DNA of 64,000 bases from Ligustrum vulgare (GCA_963555705.1 OY743181.1:29640513-29704512), one strand, 5' to 3'. Shown: positions 1 through 10,485, numbered from the stretch's first letter. Program-made: numbers and translations. Notes: generated by a model from the letters alone, not told the origin.

Positions 1-1562
1 ATAAATGGGGCGGGGATGGGTTGGAGACCTAATTTCCATCCCCGTCCCCATCCCCGTAACGGGGATAAAATCATTATCATCCCTTCCCCATAATGTACAT
101 GGAACCAATCCTTGCATTTTACCATGCTAACACGTCCCTCCCTAGTTTGATTAATTCTGTTTTGTAGGTACCAAAATCAAATTACAACATTAAAGTCAAG
201 AAGAAAGTTACTTGCAAGAGAGAACAGTCCAAAAGGTTGACAGGCATAAGTAAGATTCAATAGCAAACAATTGTAGAAGTTACAAGAGGATTGGACAAGT
301 TGCAAATTCAAGGTCGAATCATTTTCAAGAGGGGGGATGATGTGATTGAAGGTAGGAAGTCAAAGGAGAAATCAAAATACAGGCAATGCAATAACAATCT
401 ACATGGAAAAACGAGCAAGTGTTGTGTTGGGCCCAAATTGAGATTCAATTTGATCAAGTCACTTCAAAGAATGGAAAAGTGATGCATTCGGACAAACCAT
501 GGGATTGCATGAAGAAAAAGGGAAGTGATTGCACGTATGCAACCAAAATCAGGAAGAACGTAAGGGCATAACCACATGATCGCGCGGTTGAATCTAATAA
601 GAGTTTTTCGCTAATTTTAATTATTTTCTGTTTTGATTATTATATTTCGTATTTTTGAGCTCTTTAGCGACTTGGGTTAGTGTTATATCGTTTTTTTTTA
701 TATTATGTTCTATTTTCATTATTGTGAAAAAAAAACTTTAATATTTTGGATAATTAATTGAGTGTTTTCTCTCTAAGAAAGGATGATTCATTTTCTTGTT
801 CTTCAAGAACAATCCAACAAACTTATTAAAGATTCTTGATTTTTTGTGGCGTTCCAACCTAAACTTCTCAAGAAATTGGACAATCCTTGTGGCGTTCAAC
901 AACCTTGGTTCTTGTTCCGCATCATCAATTCATTGCTTCGTGAATATCGGGTCAAGATCCTAATGTCTACTTTTTCATTGTTTTCATTTTTATTATTTTA
1001 ATTATTCTGAATTTAGATCTTTTCTTCTTTATTAGATTGTTATTCCACATTTCTCATCGCATTTCCCAAAAAAAATTGCATCAGCCCAGAAGGGCCCTTC
1101 CACTTAGACATTGTCCTTGGATAGGAAGAGACCCAGAGTACATGGAATACACATACTACTATGATCATGACATGTTCCTGAGCAGGCGCATGACTAGGTC
1201 CATGTCACACATGATGGTCCAGCCTCGGGAGTACCTATGAGCTCTTTTTGCTTTAAGTTACTTTTAATATTTCTATTGTCATACTTTATATTTATTGGAG
1301 GTCAGATATATGTCCCCTCCTTTTATATTTTCTTTCCTTTTATGCTATAAAATAAGCCATAGTGAAGGTATATGTTTAAAAGTAAAAATAAAAATCTTAG
1401 TAAGTTTCAAATTTTGAATAATTTTTGGGGATAGATGGAATCAGCTCAAAATAAGTTGGCCCATGGGAAATATAAAGTCAGCAGCTTACAAAATATCCTT
1501 AGAGTTGGGGTTTTTTTTTAAAAAAAAAATAGTATGAAAATTGTTTAGGCAGAAAAAATATT
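1..1562. other. Unassigned AT-rich sequence
   Basis: No recognisable gene. The first 60 bases are a G-run/C-run block of the sort found at transposon edges. The stretch around 760-960 has the look of the end of a long LTR (repeated phrase 'ttgtggcgtt'). A 67-codon reading frame at 1037-1240 has no family signature that I recognise and may be transposon debris. Confidence 0.4.
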
Positions 1563-1567
1563 GTGTA

Positions 1568-1801
1568 TGTTGTGAAACTATCAAAATTCTAACAACTAAA
1601 TAAGAGAGAGAGAAAGATTGAGAGCTAGAGAGGAGGAGAATTCTCTTGTTTCAAGAATTGGTGCAAGAAATACAACAATGAATGTCTCTATTTATAGGAA
1701 ATTCTATAGGGGCAAAAATAGTTATTAATACAATAAAATATATTATAAATTAGGTAAGAAATTTATAACAATATAAATTAGGTAATGAGAATTTTATAAC
1801 A
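1568..1801 (-). repeat. LTR, left copy (3' LTR in element orientation)
   Basis: 234 bp. Near-identical to 7899-8134. It has short imperfect inverted ends (TGTTGTGAAA and TTTTATAACA). Contains a GAGAGAGA-rich stretch and, on the plus strand, 'tctatttatag', which resembles a TATA box in either orientation. Confidence 0.9.
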
Positions 1802-1816
1802 CTCCCCCTTTAATGA
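1802..1816 (-). other. Polypurine tract of element copy 1
   Basis: On the minus strand the sequence reads AAAGGGGGAG directly before the LTR start TGTTATAAAA. This is the expected place and composition for plus-strand DNA priming, and it fixes the element's orientation as minus. Confidence 0.8.
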
Positions 1817-1830
1817 CTTTTTGCTCAATT

Positions 1831-2660
1831 GTCTGCCTCGTTAAAACCTTGCTAAGAAAACCTAGTGGGATAAAACTTGAGCGAAGGAAAAAGAGTACAG
1901 TTGCTCCCCCTGATGTTGGTCATCATTAATCATTGAGTCTAATATCCGAAATGACATCAATGATAAGTAGTACAAATCATGTACTGGAAACTTCGAATTA
2001 TGAAGTGTTGAAGTGCTTCATTGCTTCATTGCTTTATTGCTTTAGTGTTGTAGTGCTGTAGTGCTTCAGTGCTTTAGTACTGCCTCGTTAAAACCTTGTC
2101 AGTAAAATTCAATGGGACAAAATCTAAACGAAGGAAAAAGAGTACAGCCGCTGCCTCGTTAAAACCTTGTCAGGAAAACCCTGTAGGACAAAACCTGGTT
2201 GAAGGAAAAAGAATACAGGATGACAGCATGATTCTCCCCCTGAAGTGTGCAATCGAGTATTCATGAACCTTTTGAATAATGATATCATCTTTCGTCTGGA
2301 ATATGTATATATGAAAATCTTCTTGTGTGTAGCCGATATCATAACATTCTTCATAATCTGTCTACGATTTTCTCCATTTGTTGATACCATTCTAGATGTT
2401 TATGATTTTCTTTATTTGTTGATATCATTTCAGCACAATTTAAAGAGAGAGCTTGTTGTTGAATTATTGCTTGCAGATAGTTGTGACAATGTCTCAAAAA
2501 CCTTGCTAGGAAAACCCTGTGGGACAAAACCTTAGCTAAGGGAAAAAGAGTACATTATTCTCATTGATATGCCATAATTGCTCCATAATTGCTGCCTCAT
2601 TAAATACCTTGCTAGGAAAACCCTGTGGGACAAAACCTCAGCTAAGGGAAAAAGAGTGTA
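1831..2660 (-). repeat. Five dispersed copies of a ~68-bp module
   Basis: Modules opening with 'ctgcctcgttaaaacctt' or close variants, running through 'aggaaaaccctgtgggacaaaacct', and closing with 'aaggaaaaagagtacag' occur near 1831, 2081, 2151, 2490 and 2590. The same array lies at 36811-37580 in copy 2. Modules of this kind are familiar from the 3' non-coding interior of plant Copia elements. Their role is unknown. Confidence 0.75.
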
Positions 2661-4737
2661 GAGAGTATTTGTTTCCTTCATAGGAATATCACAAGTATAT
2701 TAATGCAATCTCAAATCATTTCATCAAACATATAGTTTTTGATGAGCTTTTATAAATAGTTTATAACTCATTTATAATATCATGGCTCATTTATGATGTA
2801 CTGAACATGCTATACCAAGCAATGTTTAGTTAGTTAACTGATTGCATTACTCAAATCTAGAATTGATTCACTTCTATCAAAATCTAGAATTCACTTCTGA
2901 TGAATAATTAAATATTCATTTTCAAATTCATTTTCCAAATTCATTTTCCGGTGGATAATATAATTTTGCATATTGAAAATCAATTGCATGCCCAAATATT
3001 CAAATATAATAATAGTACACTCCAATTTCATTTTCAACATATTATATTATGCGGTCATATGTATCATTCTTCATGTGATTTTATTTTAAGAATCACACTT
3101 CATTCTATAATGATACTATTCTGGGCAAATTGAATCTTTCAATGATTTATACATATAGGTTCTTGCACTTTATAAACTGCAATTTCTAATTTGTAGGAGT
3201 ATAATCAATCATTGAAATAGATATCAATTTCGACATATAATCTATAATCATTTTGCTTGAAATCCCAACGTACCGCGATCAACTGGTACATCAAAGAAAA
3301 CTCCCAAAGTACCGAGATGAGAATCACACTTTTTGATCTCACTCATTGGTATATCAAAGAGCTCAAACTAGTGATTTAGACTATAGTCTATCCACCATAT
3401 TTCATGCCAGTTCTTTGAAAAATTTCACGCCCAACGAGTTGTCTTTTACGACTGTGAAATATTTTTCATTTGTACATATAATTACTGGCTTTACACATTT
3501 GAGTGTTTTGGACTTCAGGTCCCATAACAATAATCCATATATTGGGATTTTATACTTGGCCAAAGTATTATAATTTCATCAACCTCATTTTCATAAGAGG
3601 GTTGTTTGTGTATGCAGTCGACTTATTTATCGATTCCATTTTATGTCAATATAAACATAACATAGAGAGATCTCTTTATATATTCTATCATCAGGTACCT
3701 GAGTCTCTTACATTTAATTATATCCCTTTTACTTACCATGAGTATTTAGCCTCAAATGGATCATTTCCATTATTCAAGAGATATTTGTTTTTGGAATCGA
3801 TTGTCATTATGCTTCAGGCATAATTACGCTTTAAGCTTGATCACGCTTCATGCGTGTTATTGTTTAATTTCCCCATAATATTCAAGAATCTTGTATTATA
3901 TCAATCGGCTAACAATGCCGCAACACATGTCATTCATAATTATGGATATAATCACAATATTATATCTAAGTAAGTTTTGTTGGAGTGTATATAGATATCG
4001 CACTTCTTAGAAATCATAAAGCTTTATAAGCAAATCTTTATTTCATCGTATTGACATGTTTGTATGTAAAATATTGCTGCATAAGAAATATTTATATTCA
4101 AGTTGTTCTCATAGCAAATAACTTGGGGCTATTAATCTGCTAAATCATTAGCAATATAATATTCTATTATCTCAACTAATTGGTAAAATCATTAATGACT
4201 TTAAGATATATTCATGCTAGCATTTATCACTTTGCTTGTAATATCATTACTTGAGCAAATAATCAGTCATTCATTTTCTTAGTGAGATAATTAATTTACT
4301 TTTCAGAACAAGCAGCAATGATAACTTGTTAACCTGAACAATCTTCTGGTTCTTTAATGAATGCCATTTTGCATTCTCAATAAATCTCATTATTGAATTG
4401 GAATATAACCAATCATTATAGAACTTCTGGTTCAGCAAGATATTTCACTTGTACATATGTATGAACTTCTGGTTCAATACAGTATTCATTTCATCAGTAC
4501 GTATTTCTGTATAATTCAAATAAGTATACCTTTATTACTTTTAGTATACCGAAAAAATTAGGTACAATATCCAAGGAAATATCTCATGATCTCAATCTTG
4601 TCGCCAAATCTTCCCTTATTTCGAAAAAGGTAATGACGCATTATCTCATTGTTCCCACCTTTTCAATAATTTATTCCATTATTTCTTGATGGAATCGATA
4701 TCACGCGGAGCGCTCCTTTACGCGTTTAAATAATGCA

Positions 4738-4746
4738 TTTAAATAG
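4738..4746 (+). promoter_or_regulatory. TTTAAATAG motif upstream of gene 1
   Basis: TTTAAATAG ends 32 bases before the gene 1 start. The same nonamer is at 39655-39663 (copy 2) and 49104-49112 (copy 3, minus). It recurs before LOG in copy 3 (48296-48304, minus), with a partial TAAATAG at 5498-5504 in copy 1. It could be a TATA box, although the spacing would leave almost no leader for gene 1. It could also be a viral subgenomic-RNA promoter core. Inference only. Confidence 0.4.
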
Positions 4747-4778
4747 ATCGTTTGGGAAGATATTAGTTCCATAAAAAA

Positions 4779-5324
4779 ATGGATGTTATATTATCAAATA
4801 TTCGCAAATATTATTCTAATCTTCCGGTAAATGTTTTGAAAAAGATTTACCGAGTTCGACTTGAAAGATTGAGGCTACTGATGGATCAAGGCATTCCAGA
4901 AGATGTTCGTTGGTTGATCGAAGCAAAAGTTCGATTAGCTGGTGAATTACCAGATTCATTTTCTAAACACATGCCTGGTTTAGGTAAGAGTACTTTTGCA
5001 AAGAAACAAAGAGCAAAAAGGTTGAACGGTTGTTACAAATGTGCTCGTTGGACATGTGATTCTCGTTGCAAATCAGTAGGATATTCTTCCCGAAATCGGG
5101 ATGATAAAATCGATTTCATTAAGGGTGGACTGAGTAAGGAGTCATTGGATGATATCCGATTGACTCTTGAGACGCACCCAAATGGGTATGTGCAACGTGA
5201 ACTCCTTTCCTTATATGCTCAATTTAACGAGGATAAAAACCGTTATAGTCTCGAAAATATAGTAGCAAAAGATCCTGTTTGCCAGGCTGTTATAAACAAT
5301 GATGTTTTGGTTATGCAGCATTAA
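4779..5324 (+). CDS. Cys-cluster basic protein resembling RNA-virus nucleic-acid-binding proteins (cassette gene 1)
   Basis: 181 residues, intact. Residues 1-60 are predicted helical and rich in Arg, Lys and Leu. Residues 68-82 form a basic stretch (K70, K75, K76, R78, K80, R81). It leads straight into a C-x2-C-x4-C-x3-C cluster (C85, C88, C93, C97), then a hydrophobic-glycine stretch near 111-117. A basic run directly before a CxxC cluster and a following 'FIxxG' element matches the layout of the cysteine-rich nucleic-acid-binding proteins of carlaviruses and relatives (Betaflexiviridae), which bind RNA and affect silencing or symptoms. Those are usually about 100-130 residues. Here a 65-residue C-terminal part is extra and the second Cys pair is closer. 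The start is the ATG conserved in all three copies, because an in-frame stop lies just upstream here. LOG follows 280 bp downstream. A plant zinc-finger origin is not excluded. Family assignment moderate, coding status high. Confidence 0.65.
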   Translation: MDVILSNIRKYYSNLPVNVLKKIYRVRLERLRLLMDQGIPEDVRWLIEAKVRLAGELPDSFSKHMPGLGKSTFAKKQRAKRLNGCYKCARWTCDSRCKSVGYSSRNRDDKIDFIKGGLSKESLDDIRLTLETHPNGYVQRELLSLYAQFNEDKNRYSLENIVAKDPVCQAVINNDVLVMQH

Positions 5325-5603
5325 TACAAGGTAAATCATTTGATATATTGTGTGTATATATTTGCACATAAAATATTTTCATATTTCATTTCTTGAGTAT
5401 TGATAAAGTGTATTGAAAAATCACCGAAAGGTAAGCTTTATCAAAAGTAGTGTAATTTAGTCAGAATTAGGTTTTCACTTTTTCAAAAGATGAGCAGTAA
5501 ATAGTGAAGTTTTTCAAGTTTAAAAAGCCAATGATTTTCACAGTTTCATGCATCCCAAAATATCATTTTTCTCATAAGTTTTTCCTTCCTTATACTCTCA
5601 AAG
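5325..5603 (+). other. Intergenic region of cassette copy 1 / LOG leader
   Basis: Non-coding and conserved in all three cassettes. It contains the hairpin at 5400-5444, a TAAATAG motif at 5498-5504 and a leader of about 60 bases before the LOG ATG (containing 'gcatcccaaaat') that is also preserved in copy 3. Confidence 0.6.
5400..5444 (+). other. Conserved hairpin with GAAA tetraloop between the two cassette genes
   Basis: TTGATAAAG (5400-5408) pairs perfectly with CTTTATCAA (5436-5444). Inside it, ACC-GAAA-GGT forms a tetraloop stem. Copy 2 has the same sequence at 40320-40364. Copy 3 (48384-48433, minus) keeps a weaker outer stem and lengthens the inner one to six pairs around the same GAAA loop. 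Retention as structure suggests an RNA or cis-regulatory role, unproven. Confidence 0.6.
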
Positions 5604-6191
5604 ATGGAAGGATCAAAACTTCGACAGATCAAAACTATCTGTGTATTTTGTGGATCAAAAGTAGGAAAAGGTTTTGGATATCTAGAAGCAGCAGTGGATT
5701 TAGGAAAGAAGTTGGGAGAGAAAGGTATCAATCTAGTATATGGAGGAGGTAGCAGTGGATTGATGGGTTGTGTTTCCCAATCCGCTCAAGCAGAAAAATC
5801 AAGAGTGATAGGTGTTATACCCGTTCCTTTAGTTGATATCGCAGGAAAAATACGAGGGCATGAAGTACAGACTTTATCTATTCATGAACGCATAACTTTC
5901 ATGTTATATGGTTCTGATGCCTTCATAGCCCTTCCTGGAGGTTTTGGTACTTTAGAAGAAATCTTTAATATTACCTCATGGGCTCATTTAGATCTCCATA
6001 CCAAGCCTATTGGGCTTTTAAATGTTAACAATTTCTTTGATGGTTTGCTAACATTTCTTGATTATGATGTGGAACAGGGATTCATCTCTCCATTTTCTAG
6101 GAGAATCCTTATTTCTGCTCCTACTATCGAGGAACTGCTGGATAAGTTGCAATCATATGTCCCCATACAAGATCCAGCAGGAGTTAGATAG
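5604..6191 (+). CDS. LOG-like: LOG-type cytokinin riboside 5'-monophosphate phosphoribohydrolase, intronless (cassette gene 2, copy 1)
   Basis: 195 residues. LOG enzymes release active cytokinin bases from their nucleotide forms in one step. Visible signatures are VFCGS (14-18), VYGGGSSGLMG (45-55), IHER (93-96) and the signature PGGFGTLEE (111-119), here intact. In typical plant LOGs the IHER region ends in Arg-Lys; here the Arg is kept but the next residue is Ile. Plant LOG genes usually contain several introns; this one has none, so it passed through RNA or came from a virus. A one-base deletion near 6186, relative to the longer copies, ends the protein about 22 residues early and removes a basic C-terminal tail seen in copy 3. 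The conserved catalytic body is complete, so activity is possible but unproven. The gene is antisense to the retrotransposon around it. Confidence 0.85.
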   Translation: MEGSKLRQIKTICVFCGSKVGKGFGYLEAAVDLGKKLGEKGINLVYGGGSSGLMGCVSQSAQAEKSRVIGVIPVPLVDIAGKIRGHEVQTLSIHERITFMLYGSDAFIALPGGFGTLEEIFNITSWAHLDLHTKPIGLLNVNNFFDGLLTFLDYDVEQGFISPFSRRILISAPTIEELLDKLQSYVPIQDPAGVR

Positions 6192-6272
6192 ATTGGTCGC
6201 AAGGAAGGGGAATCAAGCGAAAATGGAGTCCGGTTAATGTAAACTTAACTTTGTGAATCTCAAAATATTGTG

Positions 6273-6375
6273 GGTGGTAAAGTATGGGGTATTCTTATTC
6301 TTGAGACACACCTTTTATTTATTTCCTCAAAAGATCAGAGGTGGTAGGATACGGCTACTCCCGAAACACATCTCT
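6273..6375 (+). repeat. Two copies of a structured 3' repeat after LOG
   Basis: Units at 6273-6312 and 6337-6375 share the frame GGTGGTA...(A/G)TA(C/T)GG...CACAYC. Outer GGTG/CACC and AGAG/CTCT arms can pair around an inner hairpin (GTAG/CTAC in the second unit). Copies 2 and 3 have three units each. The unit is not a known terminator to me. Confidence 0.55.
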
Positions 6376-6439
6376 TATTTTGAGGATCATAAATGTTTCC
6401 CTTTTTTGTATTTTGCATGTATGACTCGTTTATGATTCT

Positions 6440-7880
6440 TCAGGAGCAATAATAATAATATCATTTCAGCATGTTTAGATGATAATTTTTACTTCTTCTG
6501 GAGTAAATATGTACTTCTTTTGGAATACATAAGTGCTTGTGCAAGAACTTTTCCAGATACTTATCATCTAATATTCATCTCATAATATTGATGAGTTTAT
6601 TTTCACATTATCCATATCCGTGCTATCATGTGATATTATCTTATCATACATCAACATTCTCTTGTTGAATAATTCATTTTTCATCTATCTTTTCAATACA
6701 GATAATGGTAACTTCTGGTACCGTTTGATAAAATATTTTTATTTACATTTATCAACTTTTGGTAATGATAACTTCTGGTATCAGTTGATAAAATATTTTC
6801 TAACTTGAGTATTGATAACTTCTGGTATCATTAAATGAAATAAATAACAATAATATTGTATATATATATTAACAATAATAATACTGGGGTTTTACCATCA
6901 CGTATATATGTTGACAACAACCTCTAATATGTTAGAATTAACCAACAACTGAGGTGTTTCTGAAATAATATAAAATTTGAATATATGTAAAGTATTCCAT
7001 ATATTCAATTGATAAACCGACCATATAGGCGGTATCAACATAAAGAAATAATTACCTTTCATGAGTGAGCGAGTCATATCTTCCAGTCAAGGTATTCATA
7101 ATAATGATCGAGTCATATAGTCAAATCCAGTCAAGGTATTCATAATAGTCCAATCCGTTACGATAATGAGTCATATCCAGTTAAGGTATAAATCCAGTCC
7201 ATAATAACTCAATCCATCACGGTATGCCAATGACTATATTAATTATACCTTGTTTAAAATCTTTAATTTATCTTGTTGATCACATATTAATCGTTAATTT
7301 TTGATTAATTTACTTTTATGTATTACCAAGGGTAAAATGGTCCATATTTTAATATGTTGCTCATATGGATAAATCGAAACCGTCAATAGGTTTGAAATTT
7401 AATTTAGAACAAACTTACTTTTGGTCCGAAGTTCAAAATCTCGTCGGAAGTGCTTCAAAAACGGTTTTTAAGAAAATCGCCACGTTCGATCGCCGGAAAA
7501 TTTCAGAAGCGTCGTTACGCGCCGGTGAGACGTCTGCGCGTGGGCTTCACGTGACGCGTCGGTGCCGGTGCCGTTGACACGAGCCGGTTCGGAAGAATCT
7601 TTCGGTCGCCGTGGTCATGGATCCGATCTCTGATTATCATTTGGATATACGGTTTGGCGTGAATTTGGTTTGGAAGTTTCGGATTACACAATTTCTTCAA
7701 TTTTTCTATGGACTTGAAATTGATCTACAAATCTATGATGTATAAATGATTTTCTAACAACAAAAACACTGGATTTGGAATATGAAATGTTGATTAGTAA
7801 TAATTTGGTTTCTAATACAGAGGTTCATCATTTATATGCAACTGTAGAGCATACTCCCGTCATATTACTCAATAGGCTTG
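6440..7880 (-). other. Element copy 1 interior, 5' part in element orientation
   Basis: No supportable gene. It holds short repeated phrases: 'aacttctggta' near 6710-6830, and 'ccagtcaaggtattcataat' with variants three to four times at 7080-7200. A GC-richer leader follows (7480-7640) and is shared with 41880-42000 in copy 2. This would be the untranslated leader plus a lost gag region. Confidence 0.5.
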
Positions 7881-7898
7881 AGGCTCGTGCTGATAACG
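7880..7898 (-). other. Primer-binding site of element copy 1
   Basis: On the minus strand CGTTATCAGCACGAGCC lies immediately inside the LTR. Its complement, CTCGTGCTGATAACG, resembles the anticodon arm of an isoleucine tRNA rather than a tRNA 3' end. That would imply priming from a cleaved (half) tRNA, as known for Drosophila copia and Ty5 with initiator Met tRNA. The position is seen; the tRNA identity is from memory. Confidence 0.5.
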
Positions 7899-8134
7899 TG
7901 TTGTGAAACTATCAAATTCTAACAACTAAATAAGAGAGAGAGAAAGATTGAGAGCTAGAGAGAAGGAGGAGAATTCTCTTGTTTCAAGAATTGGTGCAAG
8001 AAATACAACAATGAATGCCTCTATTTATAGGAAATTCTATAGGGGCAAAAATAGTTATTAATACAATAAAATATATTATAAATTAGGTAAGGAATTTATA
8101 ACAATATAAATTAGGTAATGAGAATTTTATAACA
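7899..8134 (-). repeat. LTR, right copy (5' LTR in element orientation)
   Basis: 236 bp, near-identical to 1568-1801. It is followed by the target duplication GTGTA at 8135-8139. Confidence 0.9.
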
Positions 8135-8386
8135 GTGTAAATTTGATTGCCACTTTTTAAATATTTTTTTTTAACCTTTTTAACAAGTGCTACTTTTTTA
8201 AATTAAGGCGACACAATTGAAGATCACAAATTTGATATGTACGTAACTTTCTATCAAACACAAATCTAAAACATTAAAATAGATTCATGACATTCTTAAT
8301 TTTATTTATACGCAGTCACTTTGTGATTATGTTTCACTTCTATTATCTAAGTATAGAAAATAATTTTATTTTATTAATATAACTGT

Positions 8387-9160
8387 TAAGTGCATTTTTA
8401 TACACTTTTTATGCCTTTAAATTTTAATTAGCATCTTTTGGAATATCTTGAGCAAATATCTACTAATTTATACATATTTTGTGTTTTAAAAGGTTGATAT
8501 CCAAGTTTGAGGCCAAAAATCACAAAAGGAGTGCAAATTATGTTGAAATTGGAAGTTTGGGGACCATTTTGTTACTTCTGGAAAGTTCTGGACGAGCTGC
8601 GCAATTAACCTAGGGATGAGATTGCAAAATTTTAAAAGTTGAAGGACTTCAAGTGCAATTTTTGAATCACCAATTTAAAAGAAATCTGAAAATTTGAGGA
8701 CTAAATTGTTTGGCATTGAAAGATGGAGGACTTGATGGCAATTATACCAAAGGACCAAGCTGCAAGACAATTCTCTAGCCAACCACGCGTTCGCGTGGCT
8801 AGAACCAAGTGGAGCGTGCGAACCATGGCTCGAAACCAGGCAGAACCCAAGTCTGGCCCAAAACGCGTCGTCGTGCGGCTTTAAAAGTCAAAAAAATTTC
8901 TGGGCCGGACCGGGTCAACTCGGTTCAGCCCATATCACTATGTACGCGGGTTTTTTGCTATTTTTAGGGTTTTGAATGATTTTTGGGAAATTATAATTAG
9001 AAAAACATGAATTTCAACTAGGGTTATGTAAGTTCATGTCTCTTTTCAATTTTTCTTGTATTTTTCTCTCAATCTTTACACTCTTTAATGCAATTTTCAA
9101 GTAATATTTTAATGTTTTAGTAATCTTCTTCCACATTTAATCCTCTTGTTGTTGTTGTTT
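8387..9160 (+). repeat. Fragment of an Athila-like LTR
   Basis: Starts TGTTAAGTGCA and has the same style as the Athila LTR at 21687: a terminal 'tgataagtgtg'-like opening and repeated phrases of the type 'ggggaccattttg' and 'gaggactaaattg'. No downstream end or target duplication was found, so it is a truncated LTR. 8140-8386 holds nothing recognisable. Confidence 0.4.
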
Positions 9161-9697
9161 CAAGTAAGTAACCTAAATTGCATAAATTGAAGTTGGAAAA
9201 GGTTTGGTGGCACTATGAAATTTATTTATGAGTTGTGGACTTAAATTGCCAAATTGAGGAGCCTAGGGACTAAACTTGCAATTTACAAAAGAAATCAAAT
9301 TTATAACCCTAAACCCCTCCCACACCCGACACGATCTCTCGCTCTCCTCCTCCCCGTCAGCTCTCACACCCCTCTTCGACCGTTACCACCCTCTCACTCC
9401 CACAGCCAGCATCGATGCCACCATGCCACAATCACGACGGTAAGACCACACTCCTTCCCCACTGCACACACAACGCACGCACCCGCGCACACTGATACAC
9501 ACACACACGAACACACACTCGTATAAATATGGAATTTTATGTATGTGTGATGTTTATTTGTATAAATTTTTATATTTTCAGATTCGAGTTTGTCTAGATT
9601 CCGAATTTTAATTATTAGTTGGAACTTTGGTTATGATTATATGTATATGTATGTCTCTGTGTATGTATATATTGATGTATATGTATATTATTCTCAC

Positions 9698-9777
<80 letters not shown>

Positions 9778-10485
9778 CAGATTTTTAAAGTTATATGAGT
9801 AGATTTCAGATTTCAAAATTCGTGAATTTGTTAGTTTAATTGAAATGTTTAGTTGTATTTCAAGTTAGAAATGGTAAATTTCGAAATTTGGGAAATAGCA
9901 TATAAATGATCACATTGATTCTCATACCTGGTAGTGATTTTTCAGAATTATGAAATTTTGGATTTAATTGGTTTAATTGACAACTATTTTGAGAGTTTTG
10001 TTTTCAGATTTAAAAATGTTGGAAAAATACCTGGTTTAAATTTGAGTTAGTTTAATTGAGTTTGTGTTATTCTGGGTAAATTCGAGGATTTCGAATTTAT
10101 GAAATTATCTAACTGTTTAAATTTTAACTTTTGGATTGAAATTTATATTTTGTAGATTTAAGAATTTATTTGGAACTTTAAGTTGGAATTTCAGATTTTG
10201 GAAACTATTAAAATGAGTTGTTTTGATTAATTTTAGTTAAATTGAGACCTTGATTATAATATTACATTCTTATGCATTTTAGGGATTTAGAATGTAATGT
10301 TTTGGGAATTGGAAGCATGAAACTCTTTCTTGTTTTATGTGCTTTAATCTAAACGTAAGGTCACATTGTGAATTAAAAGTTATACTTATTAATGAATGTG
10401 AACAATTAGGATATTTGGTACATTGACGTCACGGGCATCCGAGACTTTTCCACTTGCAAATTCAGAAACGGTAAATTACTAAGGA
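9160..10485 (+). repeat. Part of an old Gypsy-type LTR, interrupted by a solo LTR
   Basis: This stretch and 12614-13797 appear to be one old sequence, split by the solo LTR at 10491-12608. It includes 'gagggactaaa'-type phrases and a C-rich block (9320-9500) resembling the exon-like block of Tekay LTRs. No gene is supported. The left boundary is not identified. Confidence 0.35.
9701..9775. repeat. (TA)n microsatellite
   Basis: About 75 bp of uninterrupted TA dinucleotides. Confidence 0.98.

Larger units (their letters stand above)
4440..6440 (+). other. LOG cassette, copy 1 (two genes plus conserved non-coding parts)
   Basis: This block is shared with 47240-49400 (inverted) even though the surrounding elements belong to different families. 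Shared parts are about 300 bp upstream of gene 1, gene 1, the intergenic hairpin, the LOG leader, LOG, and the 3' hairpin repeats. Limits are by-eye estimates of where similarity fades. The cassette is antisense to the retrotransposon that carries it. Confidence 0.75.
1568..8134 (-). mobile_element. Non-autonomous LTR retrotransposon (Copia-like) carrying the LOG cassette, copy 1
   Basis: Two direct repeats (1568-1801 and 7899-8134) begin TGTTGTGAAA and end TTTTATAACA. They are flanked by a perfect 5-bp duplication GTGTA (1563-1567 and 8135-8139). The purine tract, read on the minus strand, abuts the left LTR (AAAGGGGGAG), and a tRNA-like primer site abuts the right LTR. The element is therefore transcribed on the minus strand. 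I see no gag, protease, integrase, RT or RNase H reading frame in the 6.1-kb interior, so it depends on another element. The two LTRs differ by about two substitutions and two small indels, so the insertion is young. The only good reading frames inside run antisense to the element (4779-6191). Copia-like assignment is an inference from the short LTR and the interior repeat modules. Confidence 0.85.

Noticed and set aside
9590..9802. Ile-Tyr repeat reading frame
   Set aside because: Translation of the (TA)n microsatellite.
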